Below, in pieces: positions 1-8,084 of a stretch of DNA of 27,504 nt. A program made the position numbers and the translations under genes. The stretch is taken from the NCBI RefSeq assembly GCF_008831285.2, contig NW_022204961.1, forward strand, positions 1-27,504. Reading direction: 5' to 3'. Source of the DNA: Nymphaea colorata (lineage: Eukaryota; Streptophyta; Magnoliopsida; Nymphaeales; Nymphaeaceae). How positions within the stretch are numbered: the first letter of the stretch is position 1; every line of letters starts with the position of its first letter. The notes beneath the pieces were generated by a model. It had not been told where the DNA came from and ran no database searches. It was given only the letters and a program-made list of their open reading frames with translations.

Positions 1-2
1 CG

Positions 3-161
3 ACTGCTGAACGTTTGTTTCTTAGTCCTGATCAAGCAGCAACAGGATGCATTACTTGCCTCAAATTAATCCCAAAGTTCTTTAATGAATTAAAAAGTTC
101 CAGCATAACAGAGCAACCATTTCTAAACTGGGTACTATGCATAACTAACAAACTTGGTTGA
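3..161 (+). CDS. Possible C-terminal exon or pseudogene fragment, cut by the window edge
   Basis: A reading frame is open from the first complete codon at position 3 to a TGA at 159-161, giving 52 residues with no start codon. The composition looks protein-like rather than low-complexity: it contains LFLSPDQAATG near the start and CLKLIPKFFNEL in the middle, and ends NWVLCITNKLG. I do not recognise a family. A GT at 132-133, after the codons for FLNW, could be a splice donor, in which case the last residues would be intron. An open stretch of this length in AT-rich DNA can also arise by chance, so confidence is low. Confidence 0.25.
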   Translation, partial: TAERLFLSPDQAATGCITCLKLIPKFFNELKSSSITEQPFLNWVLCITNKLG

Positions 162-723
162 ACTGTTAAATTTCCATAGAATAGATGTTTGATCCATGCA
201 AATGCCAATAAAATTCTATTTTTATCTCTGTTTTTGAATTTTGGAGAAACGTAAATGGTAGTAATGCCTATAACTAGTTGCCTAATATATCAACAAACAA
301 GGAACCCAACTAAAGATTAGAGCTTCTTTAATGTGATGTTAGGTGTGGTAGTCTGGTCAAAGAACACCAAAGAAGAATTCGATAGCTAATTATTCCTCAA
401 AGCAAATATATATTCACATGGCAAGTCAGTGTTGAGTTAATCAATTGGTGGTTTCTTCTCAAGGGAGTGTGGCAAAGAAAGAAGGGTGGAAGGAATTGAA
501 GATCTATCATTATGTCAGGAGTTAATAAAGGAGAGACCCAGATCAAAAGCAGAACCAGAATTGGGGGATAACAAGTTTCAGTTTCTCCATAGGCAGATGG
601 AAGTTGAAAAGGAATGTTAGACCCAGAATGATTGGAAAGCAGAGATTGATTTACAGGAGACCAGCAATTGGGGAGTAACTTGAAGACAACCAGCTGGTGA
701 GTGACTAGAAGATAGAGCAGGAG
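162..723. other. Gene-free spacer; purine-rich leader before a LINE fragment
   Basis: No convincing coding frame on either strand. Positions 162-430 are ordinary AT-rich spacer. From about 440 the plus strand becomes rich in A and G, with many short AGGAG/GAAGG runs, up to the ATG at 724. This could be the degraded 5' untranslated part of the LINE fragment that follows. Long frames on the minus strand here are explained by the purine bias, which removes stop codons from the complement. Confidence 0.5.
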
Positions 724-1197
724 ATGGAAAATCAATTGATAACAAAAAGAATCGAAGGGGAGAACCGTGAGTCCTCATCAAGTTTGATTCTTTCTCCTCC
801 ATTAAAAAATAATTTTCAGGATTCTTGTTGTTTGGATGGAATGAAAACTAGCAAAGAAATGACTGGTTTTGGAAGGGTTCACAATGAGGACGAACTCAGC
901 GTAGTTTTTAGAAGGATAGAATGGAAACTGGGTGGAAGAGTGATGGCTGCCAGCAGAAGGGATCCAAGATGCTCCTTATCAATTGAGGAGAATATGGGAG
1001 TGCCAATCTGGATTAGGGTTCCTAAATTGCCAGTATTTTTATGGAATCGATGCACTTTCCAAGCTATTGCCAGAGCGCTATATGGAGAACCAATGGAAGA
1101 GGGAGGAATTGTTTTTCAAGAAATCAACTATGTGAGTAATATTAAGTTTTCCTCCCATTGCAAAGAGAACATATGCTCATATGACAAGTCGGTGTAG
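724..1197 (+). pseudogene. LINE ORF1 fragment with degenerate DUF4283 domain (copy A)
   Basis: A 157-codon frame from ATG 724. Residues about 55-127 match the general pattern of the DUF4283 domain in ORF1 of plant L1-type LINEs: a W-x-L-GGR core (WKLGGRVMAASRRDP, residues 67-81), then PIWIRVPKLPVFLWN (94-108), then an AIARALYGEP-type helix (114-123). The same blocks occur in the second LINE copy at about 3155-3320 (GGRLLITSRWKP, IPLWIRLPQL), which supports the call. The frame is lost after GEP: the expected ARVCVEI strand and CCHC knuckle are absent, and the last ~30 residues are unrelated. ORF1 of this class is thought to bind RNA in the retrotransposition complex. This copy is a dead fragment with no endonuclease or RT nearby. 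Confidence 0.65.
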
Positions 1198-1777
1198 ATG
1201 ATTCTGTTTCCTCCCTAATAGACCCAACTTCTGTTTCCTCCCAGTTTCCTCTGCTGGAGAAGCTCTTTTGCTGTCTTAAATCAGAGAAGAAACAAAAGCC
1301 TTTGAACAGAAGCAAATATGACTGCCTGAGTTTGTGATTCAGTGAAGGGTTGAGAGAACCTGCCGTTGAGGTGAACCTGTAGTCTGAGAACAGGAGCTGC
1401 CGAGAGGAGATTTGCAACGGGCTCATCACTGACATCCGCAACAAAGAAATTCACTCGACCCTGAGAAATTCTGGTGATAGGGGTCACTGCCGGAGTACAT
1501 GAAGAATCTGGCGAGAAACGCGCCCTCCCCTGACTTCCTTTCCCGCTGTTCTCTGGAATAATTTGCTTGAGACAAAGGTGTATCAGGCGGCAAAGAGGAA
1601 GGCCGGTGTTGATTCTTCAGGCGATTCTAGCTGTCGAGCAGAAGATTATTCCAATTCCAGGTGTCTGAAGGACCTCTCTACAAAAGTTTGGATTTTTTTG
1701 GAGTTAATGGAAGGAAGCAGTCGATTTCCCTCTCTTGTTTTGCTCTGATAACATGAGAAAACTTATTCAGAGGAAGC
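1198..1777. other. Gene-free stretch, possible degraded LINE-derived sequence
   Basis: No gene supported. GC content is visibly higher than in the flanks over 1340-1560. Plus-strand frames are open for 25-60 codons at a time between single stops, for example 1390-1448 and 1563-1748. That would fit old retroelement coding sequence, possibly the rest of LINE copy A, but I see no diagnostic motif. The 1563-1748 frame begins at TTG, not ATG, and resembles no family I know. Confidence 0.4.
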
Positions 1778-2032
1778 GTGAAAGATAAAGCTGGAGAGAA
1801 CTTGTTTTTATTCATTCCTTTGAACAACATATATATACTACAAAAAAAAGTTATCGCTTACAAGATTTTTGGTATACAAGATCATGATAATACACAATTT
1901 CTTGAAGAATTGAGAGTACTAAAAAATATTTCTCACTTACATTTACATTATCCACAATTTTTGGAGTGGATGAAGGATTACAAAAAGGAAGGTTATAACG
2001 GAACAAATCTGCCATGTCTCACTTTTAAGTAA
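1778..2032 (+). pseudogene. Unrecognised open frame with weak kinase N-lobe resemblance
   Basis: An 84-codon frame starting only at GTG and ending at TAA 2030-2032. The middle holds KKVIAYKIFG, then about ten residues later FLEELRVLKNISHLHL. This order (a V-x-A-x-K strand, then a helix with paired glutamates, then an HLHL strand) resembles the N-lobe of plant receptor-like kinases around the ATP-binding lysine and helix C. The glycine-rich loop is absent upstream, and the sequence after HLHL does not continue as a kinase. A run of eight A at 1843-1850 precedes it. If the resemblance is real this is an exon-sized remnant; chance is a serious alternative. Confidence 0.25.
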
Positions 2033-2034
2033 TT

Positions 2035-2203
2035 TCAGTTGATATCAAGATCCTCAACGTCTTCCTCAATTCTTGTCTTTTCATTGACATCAAGATCCTC
2101 AACGTCTTCAGCAATATTCTTATTTTGAATATCTGTAAAATCACGTTTTGCTGATTTACTCTTCTCACTTCTATCCCAATCCATTAACAACCTAAAATGT
2201 AGT
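2035..2203 (-). pseudogene. Candidate terminal exon with an acidic EDVEDLD repeat
   Basis: On the minus strand a frame of 55 residues is open from about 2202 to a TGA at 2037-2035, with an internal ATG at 2184 giving 49 residues (MDWDRSEKSK...). It is highly charged: a basic SEKSKSAKRD segment, then two copies of EDVEDLD separated by VNEKTRIE. Just upstream on this strand lies a T-rich tract ending in TTATGCAG (AG at 2205-2204), which would serve as a 3' splice acceptor. I do not recognise the protein. Frame retention across the internal duplication suggests real coding history. No partner exon was found in the window. Confidence 0.3.
2041..2109. repeat. 45-bp-period direct duplication
   Basis: The 24-base segment at 2041-2064 recurs at 2086-2109 with one difference (GATATC versus GACATC). 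The 45-base offset is exactly 15 codons, so in the minus-strand frame both copies encode EDVEDLD plus D/V or D/I. Confidence 0.85.
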
Positions 2204-2440
2204 CTGCATAACAATAACAGATCTTGATAAGAGATCTGATCCCTTTTTTCTTGATACTTTGTTTATCATGCAGGATTTCCATGATTATCTTACCTAAAAT
2301 GGTCTGGCCTGCACTCTATATATTGAGAGTCCATCTTCTCTCGAGAACATCAAAGAATAAATAAGGAGAGAGCTCGACAACAACTTAGTAGACGAGCAAA
2401 ACCAACAGGCCTCAATGATTAGCAGCAAGGAATGTTCCAA
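2204..2440. other. Gene-free spacer with a short hairpin and promoter-like AT motif
   Basis: No coding frame. A perfect 7-base stem, CAGATCT, with a 7-base loop and AGATCTG, lies at 2218-2238. A TATATATT motif near 2316 is followed by AAGAATAAATAAGG near 2352. That TATA-then-AATAAA arrangement is seen in some LTRs, but no LTR boundaries, primer-binding site or second copy can be seen, so I do not call one. Confidence 0.4.
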
Positions 2441-2470
2441 CTAGATGAACAAGGCTCCCCATAGAGATGT

Positions 2471-2636
2471 GAGAGAGAAGCTCTCAGGGGAGAGCAAGCT
2501 AGGGCATCGCGTGGGGAAGGGAAAGCTCGGTGGGGAACCCCTGGAGCTCACCGGGGGGATTGAAATCGAAGGAGAGAGAAGCTCTGAGGGGAGAAGATTA
2601 GGGCATTGAGTGCGGAAGGGAAAGCTCGCTGGGGAG
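2471..2636 (+). repeat. GC-rich tandem duplication in the LINE 5' leader
   Basis: Two diverged copies with a ~101 base offset: 2471-2537 and 2572-2636. Both run GAGAGAGAAGCTCT, then GGGGAGA, then TAGGGCAT, then GGAAGGGAAAGCTCG, then TGGGGA. The segment is much richer in G than its surroundings and lies just upstream of the ORF1 ATG. Tandem monomers in the 5' UTR are known as internal promoters in some L1 lineages; a promoter role here is inference. Confidence 0.75.
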
Positions 2637-4339
2637 ATGCGAATCGGTGGACTGATGGATCTCAACAATAGGGATGAGTTGCCAGACATGGGGAGCACGG
2701 ATGGAGCAACCCAAAGGAGTGAAGCAAAGTGCAACAACTCCAACCTGCAAGGAATGGAAGAAGATAGCGGTGACAAGGATATGCAGCAGGGCGAAGTGAT
2801 GCTCCAACCACCCCTCAAACGAGGAAGTTAAAAGGGTGGGCAGGTGTTGTTGTTGGTAGCCAGGAGTCAGATTTTCAGTAGTGCCCGGCGGTGACTGTGG
2901 ACAGATCTGGGGATGAACCCACGGTGGTCTTCCCTGCTGAGGCGCACCAGAAAATGGAGGAGCAATATCGGTTTGCGGTAGTAGCTGGCTTTTACGGAGG
3001 TAGAATGAGCATAGGCATGGACTACAGGTATGTTTTCCAGGCCTTGTGTAAGCTTTCGATTAATGTAAATTCTCCAACATTTTCTGTTATTGGGAGTGGG
3101 AGATTCTTGGTGCCGGTGAGTTTTGAGGAAGAGCTCAGAGAGGTAATGTACAGAAAATGGGTAGTTGGGGGTCGGCTTCTTATTACCAGTCGTTGGAAGC
3201 CAGGTAGTGAATTACGCCTAAATGAAAAGGAATCGATCCCTTTGTGGATTCGTCTTCCTCAACTTTTAGTTTTGTTTAGGAATTCGTATAGCTTTGAAGC
3301 TATTGGTAGTGGGATGGGTGCCTCCTTCAATAGAGCAGATGAATGAACAATGCACAGGGACAAACTAGGTTTTGCTTGGGTGTGCATGGATGTTCCGCTT
3401 GATTTCAGACCGGTGCCCAAAATCATCATTGAAGCCAAGGGAAACAGGATATCTCAAGAAGTGTTATATGAATCTAGGGTTCGTTACTGCTGTGTTTGTG
3501 GCACTACTTCACACTACATGTAATAATAAGGGTAAAGCAGAAACGTCAGGGGCTGAGGAGCAAGTTTGGAGTACAGTTCTGGTCATTAAGAAACAAAGAG
3601 GTGGGATGCAGAAAAATGACTCTGGTAGAAGGGACACACAAGGGAACAGATTGGCCTCACTTGGGAGTCAGCTTGAGAATGATGCAGGGAATGGTAATCA
3701 GACTGACCCAGGTCTGAGAACTAGGCTGGCTCTTGATATTGGAGATGGGGGCTTAAAGCAGAAAAAGGTAGAGAGAGAGGGTAGCCAGGTGATGAAAAAC
3801 TTTAATAAAGGAAGGACGACAGGGGGAGGGACTCTTCACAGAGCATGCCAGAGGAAGGAAAGACTGAAAACGCTGATGAAGGGATTCCCAACCCTTTCCT
3901 TTGCAACAGACCACCACTAACAGCCGGGATGATCATGTACCTCCAATCAAATTCATGTTCGCAGCTGGGGTTAAGGATTCTTACTTTGGCAAGGAGAAGG
4001 ATGATAGTTTGAATATGAAGGAGGGCACTGATCAGGGTTCTGACCTTGTGATCGGCCACATTGAAGTAGTTGATGCTAGGCAGAGGGGGATGAGAAAATC
4101 AACCAGGTTTGCCAGCAAGGGCAAGAAAGTTCGCCCACCAGCCACTGTGATTAGTTTGGAAGATGCAATTGTTCACCGATAGGTCCAAGAAGCGGAAAAA
4201 GGTGGCTGACAATATGAATCAGGCACTTATAAACCTTCCAAATGTGGAAGATAATGAAGAGAATGCTAATGGTAGGGCTCTCAGAATTGAGGGAGCAAGG
4301 GTAGAGGCTATCAACATTTTAAATCATAACAGTATTTAG
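2637..4339 (+). pseudogene. LINE ORF1: DUF4283 and CCHC knuckle, frame-broken
   Basis: The first ATG in a plausible frame is at 2637 (MRIGGLMDLNN). The reading continues across breaks: a frame change near 2825 leads into WAGVVVGSQE, typical of plant LINE ORF1; TAG at 2879-2881; the DUF4283 block at about 2891-3343 (GGRLLITSRWKP, IPLWIRLPQL); TGA at 3344-3346, after which the same frame continues as FAWVCMDVPLD and reaches the knuckle CCVCGTTSH near 3490-3520; frame changes near 3525 and 3890; TAG at 4180-4182. A last frame, 4181-4339, begins with a nuclear-localisation-like RSKKRKKV and ends at TAG 4337-4339. The knuckle's fourth zinc ligand is lost at the frame break. Total span is about 567 codons, in the usual range for this ORF1. 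Its role is RNA binding in the LINE particle; this copy cannot make it. Confidence 0.8.
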
Positions 4340-5434
4340 CTGGAACATTAGAGGCCTTGCGAAGAGGCCTGCACAGCAAGAATTAAGTCTGATTCTCAAA
4401 AAGTTTAATCCTTCTGTTGGGTTTGTTCTTGAAAGATAATTATGCAAAGATACCACAACTATAGATTTGTGTCTCACGTTGAAGGTACTGATGGTGTAGT
4501 GAGAATATTATGTGTTTTGAAAGAGGAGGAAATGGAAGCTACTTCTCTGGTTGTTGATCATAATTGGGTTGGTGTTTCTTTTCGTAGACAGGCAAATGAC
4601 AAAGTCTTTGTAGTTTTTGGTGTGTACCTGCCTCCTAGGTTTTGGGAAAGGCTGCAAAGCCTTTACAAACTAGAGGCCCTTGTTTCTAGAGTCGAAGGAC
4701 CAGTTATGTTAATTGGTGATTTCAATGCCATGCTCAACAGCCGAAATAAATCGGGTTTGGCTCTGTTACCTGCTTCTTGACTATCTTTCAGTCGCTTTGT
4801 TTATGCTTGCAGGTTAAAGGAGGTTGAAGATAGTAACAAGTGGTTTATGTGGTCGAACCATAGACAAGGGCAAGACTCAGTGCAGTGTAAGCTGGATTGG
4901 TGCATGGTTAACAATGACTGGCAAACTGGTTTTGGTGGAGAAGGCAGGCTTAAGGTCTAGACGGCAGCCACATCCAATCATAGTGTGCTTCTATATCAGT
5001 CCAAGGACATTAATGATGATACACGGGGTCAGAAGCCATTTAGATTCTTTAAGCCTTGGTTGATGGACAGGGAAGGTAAGGTAGTGATGCTTGAAGCTTG
5101 GAGAGGTGAGGCTCAGGGGTGACCAATGATGTGCCTCCTTCTTAAGCTTAATCGCCTGCGTAAGGCTCTTCTACATTGGAACAGACATTCTTTTGGTAAT
5201 CTTAGTGACAACATCACCACTCTTCAAAGCCGGCTAGAGGAATGCAGGGAGCATATGGAACAAGGGGTGGAAGGTGCGATTGATGAGGAACACAGAGTGA
5301 GGAAGCAACTATCCCAGGCCCTTCTCATGGAAGAGGTAATGTGGAAACAAAGATCGTGTATTCGTTGGCTTGCGGAGGGGGATAAGAACACCTCCTTTTT
5401 TCATGCGATGGCTTGGTCAATAAATTGGTTGTGA
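4323..5434 (+). pseudogene. LINE ORF2: endonuclease domain plus RT linker, RT core absent
   Basis: The endonuclease opens with SWNIRGL (4338-4358) and is interrupted by TAA 4437-4439. A frame change then joins one frame running to 5434 with only three internal stops: TGA 4778-4780, TAG 4958-4960 and TGA 5120-5122. Landmarks in order are VYLPPRFW, the catalytic GDFNA (4715-4729), WSNHRQGQDSV, KLDWCMVN, SNH (4973-4981) where active enzymes have SDH, PFRFFKPWL, ALLHWNRHSFGN, and the pre-RT linker WLAEGDKNTSFFH (5366-5404). In intact elements this enzyme nicks target DNA to prime reverse transcription. The coding region stops about ten residues after FFH, before any RT motif. Sub-frames starting at TTG or ATG within this span are parts of the same ORF. 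Confidence 0.85.
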
Positions 5435-5455
5435 CAATATTTTGCAAAAAAAAAA
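5419..5455 (+). promoter_or_regulatory. Poly(A) signal and A-tract at the 3' end of the LINE copy
   Basis: AATAAA lies at 5419-5424, inside what should be coding sequence before the RT. Twenty-one bases further on is a run of ten A (5446-5455), followed by GGAAAAGAAA. The spacing is that of a polyadenylation signal and cleavage site, which suggests that the inserted RNA was prematurely polyadenylated. Confidence 0.45.
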
Positions 5456-6285
5456 GGAAAAGAAATTCTGGAAATTTCTGCAAATCCATGGCAAAGTCAA
5501 AATTTTGATCTTTTTCCTACATGCTTAAGTTTTCCAAACGTCACATTATTAGCAGTAGCTAAAAATTTTAGTTTTTTGAAAGTTTAGTAAGTAAAAAGTT
5601 TAATAATTATATTTTTCTGTTATAACTGTGACTGAAATTCCAAATTGACGGGATTCCTCGAAACTTTTCGTGGCCTATCAATTCAGAGTTTTATCTTTAC
5701 TCTTTTCTCTTCTCTTCACTTTCCAACAAATCCCCATATTACTTGCACAACTCAAGTCTTTTTTCTTTAGTGAAATAAAAAGTGATCAGATTGGAGCTTT
5801 CAATCATCAAATTTCAAGGTCATGTCCCATCATGCAGACTTTGCAAATGACATCTAACAATAAGAGATGGCATGAATAAATTTGACAATCTTAATGACGT
5901 CTGTCAAATTTTCGTTCCTTTCTTCGACTGTTTAAATATACATGCTTTGACCAAGGTTGATCAGTCGATTACTAAGCCAAATAAGAAGTGAAACAGGATT
6001 TACCAAAAAGAACTAGCATTTCTACTGTTAACAGCCTCAGTTAGGAGTTCGTCGAAATTTTATAATCTGCTATTTTTTAAATACAAAATCTGCCCTACAT
6101 ATATATATATATGCACACACACACACACACATATATGATAGAGTTTTTAATTTTGATTATCCATCAAAGTTTCTTATTAGCTATCTCTATTGTATGACAC
6201 TTGTAGGCCAGTAGGGAATAATTTGAGGGGTTTGTATCGTTTGTTATTTATTGTCTTTCTGGGGTCCTAGGATTGGAGTTGGGAG
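5456..6285. other. AT-rich spacer without genes
   Basis: No supported gene. Frames up to about 70 codons (for example 5670-5879) start at non-ATG codons and have low-complexity F/L/S composition typical of AT-rich noncoding DNA. A pyrimidine-rich stretch lies around 5690-5725. The only structured feature is the microsatellite at 6099-6136. Confidence 0.6.
6099..6136. repeat. Compound microsatellite (AT)n(CA)n(TA)n
   Basis: About seven AT units, then GC, then about nine CA units ending in ATATAT. Compound AT/CA arrays are common, length-variable loci in plant genomes. Confidence 0.95.
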
Positions 6286-6703
6286 TAGGGATGTTAACGT
6301 ATCAAATTCAAATAGGATAAATCTTGAACTATACCTGTTTTTTTTTTTATATTCACATATCCATATTAAAATTCTGATTCGAATACAAAAATGGATCTAA
6401 AATTCGATATCACAATCTGAATTCGAATTTTGATTCAATTCTGGTTGATTTTCAAAATGCAAGAACATTTGAATATAAGATTTTTATTTAAAATTAAATC
6501 CAATCCGTATCTGAATCTGAATGCAAATCCAATTGGATATATATGTACATCCAAATCTGAATCTGAATCCAGTCAGATGTCGTTTCTTAAATCCAAATCT
6601 GATCCAATTTCTTAATCGGATATAAATTTTTTTTCCATATCCGATATTTCTTGAACTGGTTTGGTTAGATATCCAATTAAACTCAGATACATTGACAGCC
6701 TTA
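6286..6703. mobile_element. hAT-like MITE candidate with imperfect terminal inverted repeats
   Basis: The left end TAGGGATGTTAACGTATC (6286-6303) pairs with the right end GATACATTGACAGCCTTA (6686-6703) at 14 of 18 positions. The TAGGGATGT...TGACA ends resemble plant hAT nonautonomous elements. The interior is filled with degenerate, tandem-like ATCCAAATCTGAATC / GATTCGAAT motifs and poly-T. Flanks GTTGGGAG and TTTGGGTG agree at 6 of 8 bases, but only if the right boundary shifts by one, so the 8-bp target duplication is uncertain. It has no coding capacity, and frames inside it reflect the repeated motif. Confidence 0.45.
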
Positions 6704-7936
6704 ATTTGGGTGTAATTGGCTCCATATGACCCTTCAGCTATCATCGACCATATCGACTCAATGACAAATTCTAAAGTTCTCCTTGTTGAACTTCCATAGG
6801 TTATTTTTTCATTTTAATTCTCCTTGCTTTCTAATTTGATTTTGTTTAGCACTCAAAATAATCTTATTTGATCATTTTCTTGGAACTATAATGGCTTGAG
6901 CAGCCATTACTCGGCCAAAGATATAAGAGATGGTGATAGCGGCCTCTACAAGAAAATTCCTTACCTCTGACGGGGCTTTTTTCCCCACCAACAGAGCTGG
7001 GTGAAGCTACGTACATTGTAACTTGCCTCTGCATATGCCAACAATAACTGTATGTAACTGTTCTATATAATTAGGCAAATTTATGTAATATTATGTTACA
7101 ACATTCCATGAATCTGTCCTAAATATTATGGCAGATACATACAACAATAATGTCCTGTTGTGATTACCAGACGACCCCTAGTTCCTGCTTGTTCCTAGAA
7201 CTTCTAGCATGCATCTTTGATCATGGTTCTTTCACCTGGATAACATGTTTAAGATGCTTATGTCTTGACATTTACATAATATTTTGATTTTTTTTTTTTT
7301 TGGAGCTAGATGTTGGTGGTTGTTGGCTTGCATCAGCTACTTGTCTTCCACATGTATATATGATTGTGATATTTTTACAGTCTCATGTGAAATAATTGCT
7401 TATTTGTGTGCTTATGGATGCTGGATTTTTGTCATTCCAGTAACATAGGGATCCAAATACTAGAATCTGTATGTGATGGTCAGATCAACTCAGTGATTAA
7501 TTATCATCTATAATCTGTATGACAAATCACCAGGTTTGGTTACTCGCTTGAAGCAAGATATGAGCATCATAATTATATGTGAAGCATACTAATAGCATGA
7601 TTGAATTTTTATACTCATGTAGAGGCCTGAATGTGGCAAAAAACATTTAGGAAGCACTTTGATAAAATTGAAATCCATTTAAATTGATTAAAACATCAAT
7701 ACAATATGTTACAAAACATTGCCAAAAGAAAGCTCATTAAGTTCATGTTCTTTTGTGGCTATGATTTTCGATTGTTGATTTTTCGGCTTTTGCCTAAATC
7801 ATTAATCTATTTTAATGCTTTGGGATATGACACCAGTGACTATTAAAATTCCACAATATCTAACAAGATATTATATATCGAGCCAAATTTGTTATTAGTA
7901 AGTTAGATAGACCCACAATTACTACACACACGAGGG
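6704..7936. other. AT-rich spacer without genes
   Basis: No coding frame of note. Small structures seen: an 8-base perfect hairpin TAATGGCT/AGCCATTA at 6889-6909 with a 5-base loop; CTCTACAAGAAAATTCC at 6944-6960, close to the CACTACAAGAAAA end of CACTA (En/Spm) transposons but with an altered first triplet and no partner; and a T run at 7288-7301. The rest shows nothing I can interpret. Confidence 0.5.
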
Positions 7937-8072
7937 ACAGAGGCAGGGGCGCCCACAAGGGCCTTGGTCCCCCGCCATCAAATTTTAAAACATTCTAACA
8001 TTGATATGTAAATTTCATAAATTTTAGTTCATCTTATATAAAAAAATTAAAAAAACCTATTTTGGCCTCTGT
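7937..8072. mobile_element. Short GC-headed element bounded by ACAGAGGC/GCCTCTGT
   Basis: ACAGAGGC (7937-7944) is followed by a GC-rich head (GGGGCGCCC ... CCTTGGTCCCCCGCC), then an AT-rich body, then the inverted copy GCCTCTGT (8065-8072). Similar arrangements (a GGGGCG...CCCCC head, AAATTTT body, short inverted ends) belong to a dispersed repeat style common in plant genomes. No target duplication is visible and the inverted ends are only 8 bases, so this is tentative. Confidence 0.25.
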
Positions 8073-8084
8073 TAAAATTTTGTA

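Larger units (their letters stand above)
2441..5455 (+). mobile_element. Plant L1-type LINE copy, mutated and truncated before the RT core (copy B)
   Basis: One plus-strand non-LTR retrotransposon copy with this order: GC-rich leader with a tandem duplication; ORF1 with a DUF4283 domain and knuckle; an ORF1/ORF2 junction overlapping by about 17 bases; the apurinic-type endonuclease domain; and the conserved linker just before the RT. The RT, RNase H and native 3' end are missing. The copy ends with AATAAA 21 bases before a run of ten A. Several frameshifts and in-frame stops make it inactive. No target-site duplication is evident at either end, so the 5' limit (about 2441) is approximate. Loss of the 3' half rather than the 5' half is the reverse of usual LINE truncation. 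Confidence 0.85.

Noticed and set aside
397-802. Minus-strand frames of 61-112 codons
   Set aside because: They are complements of a purine-rich LINE leader and ORF1, which lacks the triplets that would read as stops. The proteins are low-complexity L/S/P-rich.
2260-2440. Solo LTR suggested by TATATATT followed by AAGAATAAATAAGG
   Set aside because: No TG...CA ends, target duplication, primer-binding site or second copy can be seen.
2441-2818. Minus-strand frames of 69-125 codons opposite the LINE leader and ORF1 start
   Set aside because: Shadow frames of the G-rich tandem leader. The S/P/L-rich repeats arise from the duplication.
6430-6744. Frames of 61 and 86 codons inside the MITE candidate
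   Set aside because: Periodic N/S/F/K-rich translations come from the tandem ATCCAAATCTGAATC motif. No coding evidence.
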